A stretch of DNA of 37,363 bases from Syntrophomonadaceae bacterium (GCA_012728655.1 JAAYEQ010000033.1:1-37363), one strand, 5' to 3'; counted from the first letter of the stretch, positions 1-10,588 are shown. Translations and numbers: made by a program. The notes: generated by a model not told the origin, from the sequence alone.

Positions 1-19
1 AAAACAGGTCGAAAGTTTA

Positions 20-48
20 TTGACAGGGGTATTCCACTTTGCTAATAT
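20..48 (+). promoter_or_regulatory. Sigma-A promoter of the purine operon
   Basis: A perfect -35 hexamer TTGACA (20-25) is followed after 17 bases by TAATAT (43-48), a good -10. Transcription would start near 51-56, so the riboswitch leader is transcribed ahead of purE. Seen directly; use in the cell is inferred. Confidence 0.75.
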
Positions 49-49
49 C

Positions 50-210
50 AGGGCAGAAACCTGAATAAGCGAAAGTGTGCCTAGGGTTCCGTGCTTCAAG
101 CAGACTGGTCCAAGTGGCACAGGCGCTCAACAAGGGCGCTACACCGGTGGGAAAAAAGCCCGGGCGGGGAGGTTTCGCGAGCATGAGCGAACCTGTCAGC
201 CCGGGCCAAT
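50..210 (+). ncRNA. ykkC-family riboswitch leader, probably PRPP-sensing
   Basis: The leader carries hallmark ykkC-motif blocks: CTAGGGTTCCG (81-91), ACTGGTCCAAG (104-114) and GGTGGGAAAAAAGCCCGGGC (146-165). The ykkC superfamily includes guanidine-I, ppGpp and PRPP riboswitches. A position just before a de novo purine operon is typical of the PRPP subtype, so that subtype is inferred from context. Downstream lies the likely expression platform: GCCCGGGC at 158-165 can pair with the same self-complementary octamer at 199-206, enclosing a hairpin formed by 170-178 and 187-194. The stretch after it is only AT-rich (AATAATTTATT) before the purE ribosome binding site, so control could be by a weak terminator or by translation. 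Aptamer edges are approximate. A small hairpin TCAGG/CCTGA (48-52/60-64) lies at the 5' edge and may be only partly transcribed. Confidence 0.8.
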
Positions 211-230
211 AATTTATTAGGAGTGGTATT

Positions 231-758
231 GTGGCTGAGGTTGCAATTTTAATGGGAAGCGATTCCGATCTGGCGGTTATGAAGGATGCTGCCAAAGTCT
301 TGGACGAGTTCCAGGTGGAGTATGAGGTGGCGATACTATCAGCCCACCGCCTGCCGGCGGAAACCGTCGAATTTGCACTTCGAGCTGAAGAAAGGGGTCT
401 CAAAGTCATAATCGCCGGGGCGGGGGGAGCGGCCCACCTGGCGGGGGTAATTGCCGCCAATACCACCATCCCGGTGATCGGGGTGCCGATCATGACCCCG
501 CCGCTGGGAGGGGTAGACGCTCTCTATTCAACCGTCCAGATGCCCCGGGGGGTGCCGGTGGCTACGGTGGGAATCAACTCGGCCGCCAACGCCAGCATTC
601 TTGCTTTGCGGATACTGGCTCTGGGCAATCCGGTGCTGGCACAAAAGATTAAGGATTACCGCCAGAAGATGGCCGATGAGGTGCGCAAGAAAGGCATGCG
701 CTTGGCGGATCTGGGGATAGAGGGCTATATACTGCAGAAGGGCGGTAACAAGAAATGA
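231..758 (+). CDS. purE: N5-carboxyaminoimidazole ribonucleotide mutase PurE
   Basis: PurE moves the carboxyl group of N5-CAIR to carbon 4 to give CAIR in de novo purine synthesis. The 175-residue protein has the family opening VAILMGSDSDL and the class I segment AGAGGAAHL near residues 63-71. Class I enzymes use the PurK product N5-CAIR, whereas class II enzymes use AIR and CO2 directly. Translation starts at GTG 231, 7 bases after AGGAG. It is the first gene behind the riboswitch leader and its stop overlaps the purB start as ATGA. No purK lies in the window, so it must be elsewhere or be replaced. Identification is firm. Confidence 0.95.
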   Translation: MAEVAILMGSDSDLAVMKDAAKVLDEFQVEYEVAILSAHRLPAETVEFALRAEERGLKVIIAGAGGAAHLAGVIAANTTIPVIGVPIMTPPLGGVDALYSTVQMPRGVPVATVGINSAANASILALRILALGNPVLAQKIKDYRQKMADEVRKKGMRLADLGIEGYILQKGGNKK

Positions 759-2047
759 TTGACAGGTACACCCTTCCTGAGATGGGGCGGGTCTGGTCGG
801 AACAGACCAAACTGGCCAACTGGTTGAAGATTGAGATCCTGGTCTGCGAGGCCTGGGCGCAGTTGGGAGCCATACCGGTGGCGGCCTTGGAGAACATACG
901 GAACAAGGCGGGCTTTGACATAAACCGGATCAAAGAGATCGAAGCCGAGACCAGACATGATGTTATAGCGTTTCTTACCAATGTGGCGGAGAACGTCGGA
1001 GAGGATTCCAAATACATTCACATGGGACTTACCTCATCCGACATACTGGATACGGGCCTGGCTTTACAGCTTCGCGACTCCTGCGACCTGATAATCAAAC
1101 GCCTTCATGATTTGATGGAAGTGTTGGCCGCTCGGGCCCGAGAACACAAGTATACCCTGATGATTGGGCGTACTCATGGAGTACATGCGGAGCCGGTGAC
1201 CTTCGGTTTGAAGCTGGCCGGATGGTACACGGAGATTGAACGCCATCTCGAGCGGATGACCCGCGCCCGGGAAACGGTATCCTACGGCAAGATCTCCGGA
1301 GCCGTGGGAACCATGGCCAACGTGGACCCGGCGGTGGAGGTATATGTCTGTGAGCGGTTGGGTTTAAAACCGTGCAAGGTATCGACCCAGATAATTCAGC
1401 GGGACCGCCATGCCGAGTACTTAACAGCCCTGGCCCTGGTGGCCGGCTCCCTTGAGAAGATGGCCACCGAAATCAGGAACCTGCAGAGGACCGAGATCAG
1501 GGAGGTGGAAGAACCTTTCCACTCGGGACAGAAAGGCTCCTCGGCCATGCCGCACAAGCGCAACCCGATGATGAGTGAACGGGTAACCGGATTGTCACGG
1601 ATTATCCGCAGCAACGCCCTGGTGGGGCTGGAAAACATGGCCCTGTGGCATGAACGCGACCTGACTCATTCCTCAACTGAAAGGGTGATTCTCCCCGACA
1701 GTTCCATCCTGCTAGATTACATCCTGGATCGGTTTACCCGGATCATGGAAAGATTGGTTGTCAATCAGGACAACATGAGGTCGAACCTGGAAGCGACCCT
1801 GGGGTTGGTCTTTTCCCAGCGGGTTCTGCTGGCCCTGATCGATAAAGGCTTCCTGCGCGAAGATGCTTACCGCCTGGTCCAGGAGGTGGCCATGGATTCC
1901 TGGCAGCGCCGGATCCCCTTCAAGGAACTCCTGCTTAAGGACGAGCGGATAATGGCAGCCCTGTCGGCAGAGGAACTTGAAAGTTTGTTTGATTATTCCT
2001 ACCACCTCAAGCACGTGGATTATATATTTGCCCGTTGCGGCCTTTGA
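755..2047 (+). CDS. purB: Adenylosuccinate lyase PurB
   Basis: PurB releases fumarate twice in purine synthesis: SAICAR to AICAR and adenylosuccinate to AMP. The 430-residue protein belongs to the fumarase/aspartase superfamily and shows the signature loop GSSAMPHKRNP near residues 260-270, which carries the catalytic serine. The motif TSSDILDTG near residues 93-101 and the histidine in GRTHGVHAEP are also typical. Length matches the Bacillus-type enzyme. The ATG at 755 overlaps the purE stop by four bases, suggesting translational coupling. Confident assignment. Confidence 0.97.
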   Translation: MIDRYTLPEMGRVWSEQTKLANWLKIEILVCEAWAQLGAIPVAALENIRNKAGFDINRIKEIEAETRHDVIAFLTNVAENVGEDSKYIHMGLTSSDILDTGLALQLRDSCDLIIKRLHDLMEVLAARAREHKYTLMIGRTHGVHAEPVTFGLKLAGWYTEIERHLERMTRARETVSYGKISGAVGTMANVDPAVEVYVCERLGLKPCKVSTQIIQRDRHAEYLTALALVAGSLEKMATEIRNLQRTEIREVEEPFHSGQKGSSAMPHKRNPMMSERVTGLSRIIRSNALVGLENMALWHERDLTHSSTERVILPDSSILLDYILDRFTRIMERLVVNQDNMRSNLEATLGLVFSQRVLLALIDKGFLREDAYRLVQEVAMDSWQRRIPFKELLLKDERIMAALSAEELESLFDYSYHLKHVDYIFARCGL

Positions 2048-2060
2048 TTTGGAGGTCAAA

Positions 2061-2768
2061 ATGAAGAGAGATTTTCTTTATGAAGGGAAAGCCAAGAGGG
2101 TATACACCTCCGCTCAACCGGGATTGCTGGTGGTTGAATATAAGGATGATGCCACCGCTTTTGACGGTGCCAAGCGCGGGACTATCGAGAGCAAGGGGAT
2201 AGTCAACAACCGGATTTCGGCTCTCTTATTCCAATACCTGGAAGCCGAGGGGGTGGCCACACATTTTGAAAGGCTCATTGATGAACGCCATATGCTGGTC
2301 AAACAGGTGGAGATCGTACCGGTGGAGGTGGTGGTACGGAACACCGTAGCCGGCAGCCTGTCCCAGCGTCTCGGCCTGGAGGAGGGCACCCCGCTTCCCG
2401 GGGCGGTGGTGGAATTTTACTACAAGAACGATGAACTGCACGATCCGATGGTAAATGAAGACCATATCCGGGTATTGAACCTGGCCACTCCTGAAGAGTT
2501 GGAGGTCATGAAGGAGACTGCTCTCCGGGTCAACCGGTTGCTGGTCCCGCTTTTTGCCCGGGCAGGTATTGACATCATCGATTTCAAGCTTGAGTTTGGA
2601 CGGTACCAGGGGCGGATAATCCTGGCCGATGAGATATCTCCTGACACCTGCCGACTCTGGGATTCCAATACCGGGGTCAAGCTGGATAAGGACCGGTTCC
2701 GACGCGATCTGGGCGGGGAACCGGAGGCCTACCAGGAGGTTCTGAGGCGGCTGGAAGGAGTGATATGA
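2061..2768 (+). CDS. purC: SAICAR synthetase PurC
   Basis: PurC joins CAIR and aspartate with ATP to make SAICAR. The 235-residue product begins MKRDFLYEGKAKRVY, as in Bacillus PurC, and contains the SAICAR synthetase signatures LPGAVVEFYYKND and IDIIDFKLEFGR. The open frame extends upstream into purB, but ATG 2061 has a strong GGAGG (2051-2055) at proper spacing and gives the usual N-terminus. Its stop abuts the purS start. Confident. Confidence 0.97.
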   Translation: MKRDFLYEGKAKRVYTSAQPGLLVVEYKDDATAFDGAKRGTIESKGIVNNRISALLFQYLEAEGVATHFERLIDERHMLVKQVEIVPVEVVVRNTVAGSLSQRLGLEEGTPLPGAVVEFYYKNDELHDPMVNEDHIRVLNLATPEELEVMKETALRVNRLLVPLFARAGIDIIDFKLEFGRYQGRIILADEISPDTCRLWDSNTGVKLDKDRFRRDLGGEPEAYQEVLRRLEGVI

Positions 2769-3020
2769 GTGTTTCTGGGCAAGGTATACGTTACCCTGAA
2801 AAAGTCGGTGCTTGATCCCCAGGGGGACACGGTCCGCAAGAGCCTGCACACCCTGGGTTACACTCAGGTAACCGATGTCCGCATAGGAAAGTACATCGAG
2901 GTTGGACTTGACAGCCCGACCCCGGAAGATGCCAGGCGGGAACTGGATGAGATGTGCGCCAGACTTCTGGCCAACCCGGTTATTGAGGAATACCGCCTGG
3001 AGATTGTAAAGGATGAGTAA
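2769..3020 (+). CDS. purS: FGAM synthetase subunit PurS
   Basis: PurS is the small structural subunit that bridges PurQ and PurL and lets ammonia pass between them in Gram-positive and archaeal formylglycinamidine ribonucleotide synthetase. The 83-residue protein has the typical core [14 protein letters not shown], then a segment equivalent to SLHTLGY and a C-terminal NPVIEEY. It starts at GTG 2769 directly after the purC stop; an ATG at 2765 is in another frame and does not give PurS. Its gene is followed by purQ and purL, its partners. Confidence 0.93.
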   Translation: MFLGKVYVTLKKSVLDPQGDTVRKSLHTLGYTQVTDVRIGKYIEVGLDSPTPEDARRELDEMCARLLANPVIEEYRLEIVKDE

Positions 3021-3022
3021 AA

Positions 3023-3724
3023 ATGAGATTTGGGATAGTGGTATTTCCAGGATCCAACTGTGATGCCGACTGCTACCATGTTATCGACCAGGTTCTGGGG
3101 CAGCCGGTAGAGTACATCTGGCACCAGGAGAAAAGTGTCCGGGGTTTTGATGCCCTGATCATACCCGGAGGCTTTTCTTACGGGGATTACCTGCGTACAG
3201 GAGCTATCGCCCGTTTTTCTCCGGTTATGCAGGAGGTTATCGAGTTCGCCCACCGAGGAGGGTTGGTTATCGGGATATGCAACGGTTTTCAGATACTGCT
3301 CGAGGCCGGCCTGTTACCGGGAGCCATGCTGAGGAATGACAGCCTCCAGTTTCGGTGCGGTCCGGTGAATCTCAGAGTAAAAACCAGGGACTCGGCTTTT
3401 ACCCGATGCTTTGAGCCGGATGAGGTGATAACCCTGCCCATTGCCCATGGGGAGGGCAATTATTATTGCGATGACGAGACCTTGAAAGAGTTGATTGAGT
3501 TTGATCAGATAGCATTAACCTACTGCGACGAGCGGGGGGAGGAAACCCCTCTTTCCAACCCTAACGGCTCTACAGCCAATATTGCCGGGATCCTGAACCG
3601 CGGGCGCAATGTGCTGGGAATGATGCCGCATCCGGAGAGGATGGCGGAAAAACTGCTGGGCGGAGAGGACGGCCTTCGGGTTTTTGCCTCCATGCTCCGC
3701 TGCTTTGAGGAGGGATGCAGTTGA
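3023..3724 (+). CDS. purQ: FGAM synthetase glutaminase subunit PurQ
   Basis: PurQ is a class I (triad) glutamine amidotransferase that supplies ammonia to PurL. The 233-residue protein has the nucleophile elbow GICNGFQ with Cys86, the [11 protein letters not shown] loop, and the histidine/glutamate pair in MMPHPERM near the C-terminus. The start ATG lies 2 bases after the purS stop. Its end overlaps the purL start. Confident from motifs and context. Confidence 0.96.
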   Translation: MRFGIVVFPGSNCDADCYHVIDQVLGQPVEYIWHQEKSVRGFDALIIPGGFSYGDYLRTGAIARFSPVMQEVIEFAHRGGLVIGICNGFQILLEAGLLPGAMLRNDSLQFRCGPVNLRVKTRDSAFTRCFEPDEVITLPIAHGEGNYYCDDETLKELIEFDQIALTYCDERGEETPLSNPNGSTANIAGILNRGRNVLGMMPHPERMAEKLLGGEDGLRVFASMLRCFEEGCS

Positions 3725-5931
3725 ACGCCGGAAAACCGTGGCAGGAAATGGGCCTGACTGATGACGAGTACCGACAGATAGTTGAGATCATGGGTCGCGA
3801 ACCGAACCGGGTGGAACTGGGCATGTTTGCGGTCATGTGGTCGGAACACTGCGGGTACAAGAGTTCACGTCCCCTGCTCAAATACTTTCCGACCAGCGGC
3901 CCCCGGGTTCTTCAGGGACCGGGGGAAAACGCCGGCATAGTAGATATCGGGGATGGGCAGGCCCTGGTGTTCAAGATCGAGAGCCACAACCATCCTTCGG
4001 CGATTGAGCCCTATCAGGGAGCGGCCACCGGAGTCGGGGGGATTGTAAGGGACATATTTACCATGGGGGCTCGGCCCATAGCCCTGTTGAATTCTCTGCG
4101 GTTCGGTCCCCTGGATGATGACTGGAACCGATACCTATTTTCAAAGGTAGTTGCAGGGATCGGAGACTACGGCAACTGCCTGGGAATACCCACCGTAGCC
4201 GGGGAGGTGTATTTCCACCCCAGCTATAAAGACAACCCGCTGGTTAACGCCATGTGCGTGGGTCTGGTTGCGACCGACGAGATTGCGCGGGCGGTGGCGG
4301 GTGAGGTCGGCAGGCCGCTGCTGCTGGTGGGAGCCAGGACCGGCCGGGACGGCATCCACGGCGCAACCTTCGCTTCCGAGGAACTGTCGGCGGAATCCGA
4401 GACCCGCAGGCCTGCGGTTCAGGTGGGGGATCCCTTTATGGAGAAACTGCTCCTGGAGGCCTGTCTGGAACTGATTAAAGAGGATCTGGCGGCCGGGATG
4501 CAGGACCTGGGAGCTGCCGGCCTGACCAGCTCGGTGGCCGAAAGCGCCAGCAGAGGCGGGCGCGGCGCGGTAATCGATGTGCTGAAAGTGCCGCGGCGGG
4601 AGGCGGGTATGACGCCTTACGAGGTGATGTTGTCCGAATCCCAGGAACGCATGCTGGTGGTTCCCCGGGAAGGGGCTGTAAAGCGCATCCAGGAGATCTT
4701 TGAAAAATGGGGGCTTGAGGCCGCTGTCATCGGTCATATTACTGATGACGGAATCCTGCGGGTCATGGAGGGAGAAGAGATTGCGGGCGAGGTTCCGGTA
4801 AAAGCCCTGACCGATTTGTGCCCGGTTTATCACCGGGAGAGCAGTCAGCCGGATTATATAGCCGAGAAAAAGAATTTTGACCTGAGTTCGATTGCGGAGG
4901 CCGGGGATTACAACCGGATTCTGCGAGAACTGCTGGGGATTCATTCTCTGTCCAGCAAGGAATGGGTTTACCGGCAGTATGATTACCAGGTCCAGACCAA
5001 TACGGTTCTGGTGCCGGGTGATGCTGATGCGGCGGTGCTGAGGATTAAGGGGACCACCAAGGGGGTGGCTGTTACAGTGGACTGTAACAGCCGTTACTGC
5101 TACCTGGATCCCTATCAGGGAGGGATGATGGCAGTATGCGAAGCCGCCCGGAACCTGGCCTGCACGGGAGCCAGACCCCTGGCTGTTACCAACTGTCTTA
5201 ACTTTGGGAATCCGGAGAAGCCCGGGGTTTACTGGCAGATGGAACAGGCCATCAAGGGCATGGCTGAAGCAGCCCGGGTTCTCAACACACCGATAGTCAG
5301 CGGCAATGTCAGCCTTTACAACGAGACCCGCGGGGGAGAAGCCGTACTGCCCACCCCGGTGGTGGGTATGGTAGGGCTGCTGCCTGACGTAACGCGGCGG
5401 GTGGACATGGCCTTAAAGAACGAGGGCGATGTTTTGATTCTCCTGGGGGAAAACCGCGACGGCATAGGGGGGAGCGAGTACCTGGCTCTGGTGCACGGGG
5501 TGGAAGCCGGTACCCTGCCGGAGATTGACCCTGCGCAGGAGTCAAGGCTTATTGAACTGCTGCTGACCCTTGCTGAAAGGGGCAAGCTCAAGTCGTGTCA
5601 TGATATATCGGAGGGCGGCTTGGCCTTCTGCCTGGCGGAGTCGTGTATTACGGGCGGAATAGGAGCTGTTGTCGATATAACCGGCCTGCGTGGGAGGCTG
5701 GACGGGTTACTCTTTGGAGAAGGGCCTTCCCGGGCTGTGGCCAGCGTCAGCCGGTCGGACGTGGATACTGTACTGGAGATGGCTGAAAAAGGGCAGGTCC
5801 CGGCGGTTGTTATCGGACGGGTTGAGGGGAAGAGGCTGCGGTTGGTTTATGGCGGCCGAACCCTGATTGATCAGGATGTTAATGAGTTATCAGCTATATG
5901 GCGGGGAGCGATAACATGGGCAATGAGTTAG
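3721..5931 (+). CDS. purL: FGAM synthetase catalytic subunit PurL
   Basis: PurL uses ATP and ammonia from PurQ to convert FGAR to FGAM. This is the small, roughly 736-residue PurL that needs PurS and PurQ, not the 1300-residue E. coli fusion. It shows the AIR-synthase-like nucleotide motif [19 protein letters not shown] near residues 95-113, the [11 protein letters not shown] region, and a second AIRS-type half with SGNVSLYNE and [10 protein letters not shown]. An ATG at 3715 lies directly against the AGGAGGG (3708-3714) and is too close to use it; TTG 3721 is 6 bases away and makes a TTGA overlap with the purQ stop, so I prefer TTG. Confidence 0.95.
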   Translation: MNAGKPWQEMGLTDDEYRQIVEIMGREPNRVELGMFAVMWSEHCGYKSSRPLLKYFPTSGPRVLQGPGENAGIVDIGDGQALVFKIESHNHPSAIEPYQGAATGVGGIVRDIFTMGARPIALLNSLRFGPLDDDWNRYLFSKVVAGIGDYGNCLGIPTVAGEVYFHPSYKDNPLVNAMCVGLVATDEIARAVAGEVGRPLLLVGARTGRDGIHGATFASEELSAESETRRPAVQVGDPFMEKLLLEACLELIKEDLAAGMQDLGAAGLTSSVAESASRGGRGAVIDVLKVPRREAGMTPYEVMLSESQERMLVVPREGAVKRIQEIFEKWGLEAAVIGHITDDGILRVMEGEEIAGEVPVKALTDLCPVYHRESSQPDYIAEKKNFDLSSIAEAGDYNRILRELLGIHSLSSKEWVYRQYDYQVQTNTVLVPGDADAAVLRIKGTTKGVAVTVDCNSRYCYLDPYQGGMMAVCEAARNLACTGARPLAVTNCLNFGNPEKPGVYWQMEQAIKGMAEAARVLNTPIVSGNVSLYNETRGGEAVLPTPVVGMVGLLPDVTRRVDMALKNEGDVLILLGENRDGIGGSEYLALVHGVEAGTLPEIDPAQESRLIELLLTLAERGKLKSCHDISEGGLAFCLAESCITGGIGAVVDITGLRGRLDGLLFGEGPSRAVASVSRSDVDTVLEMAEKGQVPAVVIGRVEGKRLRLVYGGRTLIDQDVNELSAIWRGAITWAMS

Positions 5932-7355
5932 AAAAACACTGGCGAGATGAATGCGGGGTTTTTGGAATTTACCTGCGGGATCCGACTGCACCCAACGAGG
6001 CGGCCCGCGATACGTATTTCGGGCTGTACGCCCTGCAGCACCGGGGGCAGGAGAGCGCGGGGATTGCGGTTGCCAGCGGGGACAGAATAGTCCTGCACAA
6101 GGCAATGGGATTGGTTTCGGAGGTATTCTCTCCCGAAGTGCTGGATGGCTTAACCGGCAATGTGGCGGTCGGGCATGTACGCTATTCTACTACCGGGTCC
6201 AGCCATCCGGTCAATGCACAGCCCCTGGTTTTCCGGTATCTGAAAGGGATGGTTGCCCTGGCCCACAATGGCAATCTGGTAAACGCCGGTGAACTGTACC
6301 TCCGACTGGCAAACCTGGGTTCTGTTTTTCAGACCACCACTGACAGCGAGGTTATTGTCAACCTCCTGGCCCGCTATGCCCAGGACAGCCTGGAGGATGC
6401 CCTGGCCAAAAGCATGATTGATATCAAAGGCGCATATGCCCTGGTGATCATGACCGAAAACAAACTGATCGGAATGCGCGACCCTCTGGGGATAAGGCCC
6501 TTATGCCTGGGGAGAAGGGGAGACAGCTTCATCCTCGCCTCCGAATCCTGCGCGTTCTACACCATTGGTGCCGAGTTTGTTCGTGATGTGGAGCCGGGCG
6601 AGATTGTAGTAATTGATGAAAACGGACTCCGGTCCATTCACCCCTTAGGCTCCGAAGAAGTTGCCCACTGTATATTTGAGTATGTATACCTGGCCAGGCC
6701 GGACAGCGTGATTGACGGCATCAATGTCAACCGCTTTCGGCGAGCCATGGGGCGCCAACTGGCCCGGGAGATGAAAGTGGAAGCCGACATCGTTATCGCG
6801 GTGCCGGACTCCGGAACCACTGCGGCTTTGGGGTTCGCCGAAGAGTCTGGGATCAGGTTTGAGGAAGGACTTATCAAGAACCGGTATATTGGCCGCACCT
6901 TTATCCAGCCCACCCAGAAGATGCGCGATCTGGGGGTAAGGCTTAAACTCAATCCGGTGGAAGAAGCGGTAAAGGGCAAGCGGGTGATTATGGTGGATGA
7001 CTCTATCGTAAGGGGAACCACCAGCAAGCAAATCGTGAGGATGCTCCGCGACGCGGGAGCGGTGGAGGTTCACATGGCGGTGGCCTCACCGCCTACTCAG
7101 TATTCTTGTTTTTATGGGATTGACACCTCGGCTCGGGAGGAACTGATTGCTGCTAAAATGGATGTGGGAGGTATACGGGAATTCATCGGCGCCGACAGCC
7201 TGTACTACCTCTCCGAGGAGGGGATGTTTGCCGCGGCCGGCCGCATCAAGGGCAATTTCTGTGCGGCGTGTTTTAACGGGCGCTATCCGATACCGATTCC
7301 CCAAACAGGCAGAATCGACAAGGATAACTTTGAGCGGACGGGAGGAGGATGCTAG
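5916..7355 (+). CDS. purF: Amidophosphoribosyltransferase PurF (Fe-S type)
   Basis: PurF commits PRPP to purine synthesis by forming phosphoribosylamine from glutamine. With ATG 5916 (GGGGAG about 8 bases upstream) the protein has 479 residues and a short propeptide ending at Glu12, so that cleavage exposes the nucleophile Cys13 in CGVFGI. An in-frame ATG at 5898 has no ribosome binding site. The PRPP loop [12 protein letters not shown] is present. Cysteines in AHCIFEY, YSCFYG and the C-terminal CAAC match the four [4Fe-4S] ligands of the Bacillus-type oxygen-sensitive enzyme. The gene overlaps the end of purL by 16 bases and abuts purM. Confidence 0.95.
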   Translation: MGNELEKHWRDECGVFGIYLRDPTAPNEAARDTYFGLYALQHRGQESAGIAVASGDRIVLHKAMGLVSEVFSPEVLDGLTGNVAVGHVRYSTTGSSHPVNAQPLVFRYLKGMVALAHNGNLVNAGELYLRLANLGSVFQTTTDSEVIVNLLARYAQDSLEDALAKSMIDIKGAYALVIMTENKLIGMRDPLGIRPLCLGRRGDSFILASESCAFYTIGAEFVRDVEPGEIVVIDENGLRSIHPLGSEEVAHCIFEYVYLARPDSVIDGINVNRFRRAMGRQLAREMKVEADIVIAVPDSGTTAALGFAEESGIRFEEGLIKNRYIGRTFIQPTQKMRDLGVRLKLNPVEEAVKGKRVIMVDDSIVRGTTSKQIVRMLRDAGAVEVHMAVASPPTQYSCFYGIDTSAREELIAAKMDVGGIREFIGADSLYYLSEEGMFAAAGRIKGNFCAACFNGRYPIPIPQTGRIDKDNFERTGGGC

Positions 7356-8390
7356 ATGAGCGGGGGCCTGGATTACCGGCAGGCGGGAGTGGATATTGAT
7401 GAAGCGGAGCGGGCGGTTGACCTGATATCCTCCCTGGTAAAGTCAACCCGAAGGCCGGGAGTCCTATCGGATATCGGCGGTTTCGCAGGTTTCTTCCGCC
7501 TGGATACCGAGCGCTATCCCCGCCCGGTATTGATATCGGGGACTGACGGCGTGGGAACCAAGCTCAAGGTTGCCCAGATGACCGGGATCCATGATACGGT
7601 GGGCATAGACCTGGTGGCGATGTGCGTAAACGATATCCTGGTCAGCGGGGCCGAGCCCCTGTTTTTCCTGGACTACCTGGCGGTAGGCAAGCTGGTGCCG
7701 GAGCGGGTACAGGAGATCGTAAAGGGAGTGGTCGAAGGCTGCAGGCAGGCGAACTGTGCCCTGATCGGAGGAGAAACTGCGGAAATGCCCGGTTTTTACC
7801 GGGAGGACGAGTATGATATGGCAGGCTTTGCGGTGGGGGTGGCCAATGAGGACCGGATAATAACGGGAGCGGGAGCAGCCGTCAGTGATGTCATAATCGG
7901 GCTTAAGTCCTCGGGGCTGCATTCCAACGGTTTTTCACTGGCCCGCAAGATCCTGTTTGATCGGACCGGATACAAGCCGGATCAATACCTGGATGCCCTC
8001 GGCAAAACCGTGGGGGAGGAGCTTTTGACTCCAACCCGCATTTACGTGCGGAGCATCCTGGAGGTCCTAAGGCTTGTCGATGTTAAAGCCATGGCCCACA
8101 TAACCGGAGGCGGCATCCCCGGAAACCTGAAGCGGGTTCTGCCTGCGGGACTGGAGGCCCGCATTGCGAGTTCAGCCTGGACCCCGCCGCCGGTATTCGA
8201 GCTGCTGGCGGAACTGGGACAGGTGGAGCGGGAAGAGATGTTCCGAACTTTTAATATGGGAATAGGCTTTATAATGGTAGTTAAGCCGGTAGAAGCGGAA
8301 ACCGCTTTATCGGTTTTGAGAAGGATGGGCGAATCCCCGGTGGTTCTCGGGGAGATACTCCGGGGGGAAAGAGGAGTCGTAATCGAGTAG
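7356..8390 (+). CDS. purM: AIR synthetase PurM
   Basis: PurM closes the imidazole ring, converting FGAM and ATP to AIR. The 344-residue protein contains the typical SGTDGVGTKLKVA, DLVAMCVNDILV and ALIGGETAEMPGFY blocks and the C-terminal HITGGGIPGNL. ATG 7356 follows the purF stop directly. Length and motifs match the family well. Confidence 0.97.
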   Translation: MSGGLDYRQAGVDIDEAERAVDLISSLVKSTRRPGVLSDIGGFAGFFRLDTERYPRPVLISGTDGVGTKLKVAQMTGIHDTVGIDLVAMCVNDILVSGAEPLFFLDYLAVGKLVPERVQEIVKGVVEGCRQANCALIGGETAEMPGFYREDEYDMAGFAVGVANEDRIITGAGAAVSDVIIGLKSSGLHSNGFSLARKILFDRTGYKPDQYLDALGKTVGEELLTPTRIYVRSILEVLRLVDVKAMAHITGGGIPGNLKRVLPAGLEARIASSAWTPPPVFELLAELGQVEREEMFRTFNMGIGFIMVVKPVEAETALSVLRRMGESPVVLGEILRGERGVVIE

Positions 8391-8417
8391 AATTGGGGCG
8401 AAGGAGCATCGGACGCA

Positions 8418-9053
8418 ATGTTAAGGATAATGCCGCAGCCGGTATCGAGGTTGAAGCTGGCGGTGCTGGCCTCGGGAAGAGGTTCAAATTTTGAGGCCCT
8501 GCAAAGGGAGATTGAAGAAAACGCGCTGCCTGCAGTTATCCAGGTGGTAATCTCTGATCGAGAACAGGCTCCGGTTCTGGAAAAGGCGCGCCGGCTGGGA
8601 ATTCCAGCCCTCTACATAAACCCCGGCCAATTTGCCGACCGGCAGCAATATGAGCAGGAGTTGGTCAGGGTTTGTGAGGCTTACGAGGTTGAGCTGGTGG
8701 TTTTGGCCGGATATATGCGCATCCTGGGGGAGACCTTTATCCGGTCCTATCTTTGGAGGATAATAAATATACACCCCGCCTTGCTGCCGTCCTTCCCGGG
8801 ACTTAACGCCCAGCGGCAGGCGGTGGAGTACGGCGTGCGCTTCAGCGGGTGTACGGTTCATTTTGTCGACCAGGGGGTTGATACGGGACCAATAATACTC
8901 CAGGCAGTTGTTCCCGTTTACCCCGACGATGATGAGGAGTCCCTGTCCCAGAGGATCCTCAAGGAGGAGCATCGATTGCTCCCCCAGGCGGTCAGGCTGA
9001 TCGCGGAAGGACGCCTGGAACTCAATGGACGGAAGGTGAACATACTACCATAG
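8418..9053 (+). CDS. purN: GAR transformylase PurN
   Basis: PurN transfers the formyl group of 10-formyl-tetrahydrofolate to GAR. The protein (211 residues from ATG 8418, which has AAGGAG at 8401-8406) has the phosphate loop ASGRGSNFEAL, the catalytic-region block HPALLPSFPG, and GCTVHFVDQGVDTGPII carrying the conserved histidine and aspartate. A second in-frame ATG at 8430 is possible. The folate-dependent enzyme, not the formate-dependent PurT, is encoded. Confidence 0.95.
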   Translation: MLRIMPQPVSRLKLAVLASGRGSNFEALQREIEENALPAVIQVVISDREQAPVLEKARRLGIPALYINPGQFADRQQYEQELVRVCEAYEVELVVLAGYMRILGETFIRSYLWRIINIHPALLPSFPGLNAQRQAVEYGVRFSGCTVHFVDQGVDTGPIILQAVVPVYPDDDEESLSQRILKEEHRLLPQAVRLIAEGRLELNGRKVNILP

Positions 9054-9064
9054 GAGGTTGACCC

Positions 9065-10588
9065 ATGAGCAAGAGAGCCCTGATTAGCGTTTCCAACAAG
9101 GATGGTGTGGTAGAGTTTGCACAGGGTTTGGAGGCCCTGGGATGGGAGATGATTTCCACCGGGGGCACCTACGATACCTTAAAACAATCGGGGGTTAAGG
9201 TGACCAAAGTCTCGGATGTCACCGGCTTTCCGGAAATCTTGGATGGAAGGGTTAAGACTCTGCATCCCGGCATTCACGGAGGAATACTGGCCCGCCGTAT
9301 ACCCGAGCATTTGCAGCAACTGGAAGAGCACGGAATCAAACCCATTGATATGGTGGTCGTTAACCTCTACCCCTTCCGGGAAACCATCCAGAAACCCGGA
9401 GTCTCTTTGGACGAGGCTATCGAAAACATAGATATCGGCGGTCCCACCATGATCCGGTCCGCAGCCAAGAACTATCAGGATGTTATCGTGGTGGTCGATC
9501 CCCGGGAATATCCAGCTATTCTTGATGAATTGAAGGCCCGGGGAGACGTCAGCGCCGAGACGCGTTTAAGGCTGGCCAAACAGGCCTTTGCCCATACCGG
9601 TTTTTATGATGCCATGATTGCACAGTACCTGGGCGGTTTAATGGGAGAGAAGTTCCCCGAGGTCCTGCTCTGGGGAGGCGAGAAGATACAGGAGATGCGG
9701 TATGGTGAGAACCCTCACCAGTCGGCGGCTTTCTACCGCCACGCCCTGGCAGTGGGGGGACTGCCTCTGGCCAGGCAGTTAAACGGCAAAGAGCTTTCAT
9801 ATAACAATGTAATGGATGCCGAGGCCGCCTATGCTCTGGCTATGGAATTCGAGAGTCCCGCCTGTGTGATAATCAAGCACACCAACCCCTGCGGGGTTGC
9901 TGTCGCCAAGGAACTATCCGAAGCCTACCGCCGGGCTTTCAATGCCGATCCGGTTTCCGCTTTTGGCGGCATCATCGCCTTCAATCGCACAGTTGACGTG
10001 GAAACCGCCAAACTGGCGGCCGAGCCCTTTATGGAGGTCATAATCGCTCCCGGTTATGAGGCCGCGGCGCTTTCCATCCTGTGTGCCAAGAAGAACCTGC
10101 GGTTGTTGGAATTGCCGATGGACAGGCCGGGCGGAATGCAGATGAAGAGCGTGGTCGGGGGTATGCTGGTGCAGGAACTGGATACCATCCCCTTCGATAC
10201 CAAGGAACTCAAGGTGGTAACCGAGAGGAAACCTTCACCGGCGGAGTTGGCGGAACTGGCCTTTGCCTGGAAAGTGGTCAAACATGTGAAATCCAATGCC
10301 ATCGTGGTTACCAAGGATAACACCACCCTGGGAATCGGAGCCGGTCAGATGAATCGCGTCGGTGCGGCCCGAATTGCGCTGGAACAGGCCGGAGAAAGGA
10401 GTAAGGGAGCGGTACTGGCTTCCGATGCTTTCTTCCCCTTTAAGGATACGGTCGAATTGGCTGCCGAGTATGGCATAACGGCCATCATTCAACCGGGCGG
10501 ATCCGTTCGCGACCAGGAGAGTATCGACGAATGCAACCGGAGGGGTATCGCCATGGTCTTTACCGGGGTCCGTCATTTCAGGCACTAA
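9065..10588 (+). CDS. purH: Bifunctional AICAR transformylase / IMP cyclohydrolase PurH
   Basis: PurH carries out the last two steps to IMP: formylation of AICAR and ring closure. The 507-residue length fits the two-domain enzyme. The N-terminal MGS-like cyclohydrolase domain starts [16 protein letters not shown] and includes STGGTYDTL and DGRVKTLHP. The C-terminal transformylase domain has the conserved [13 protein letters not shown], with a lysine-histidine pair used in catalysis, and [15 protein letters not shown] lies 8 bases before ATG 9065. Confidence 0.97.
   Translation: MSKRALISVSNKDGVVEFAQGLEALGWEMISTGGTYDTLKQSGVKVTKVSDVTGFPEILDGRVKTLHPGIHGGILARRIPEHLQQLEEHGIKPIDMVVVNLYPFRETIQKPGVSLDEAIENIDIGGPTMIRSAAKNYQDVIVVVDPREYPAILDELKARGDVSAETRLRLAKQAFAHTGFYDAMIAQYLGGLMGEKFPEVLLWGGEKIQEMRYGENPHQSAAFYRHALAVGGLPLARQLNGKELSYNNVMDAEAAYALAMEFESPACVIIKHTNPCGVAVAKELSEAYRRAFNADPVSAFGGIIAFNRTVDVETAKLAAEPFMEVIIAPGYEAAALSILCAKKNLRLLELPMDRPGGMQMKSVVGGMLVQELDTIPFDTKELKVVTERKPSPAELAELAFAWKVVKHVKSNAIVVTKDNTTLGIGAGQMNRVGAARIALEQAGERSKGAVLASDAFFPFKDTVELAAEYGITAIIQPGGSVRDQESIDECNRRGIAMVFTGVRHFRH

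Noticed and set aside
1977-2060. N-terminal extension of purC into purB
   Set aside because: The extension has no homology to PurC, while ATG 2061 has a strong ribosome binding site and the family N-terminus.
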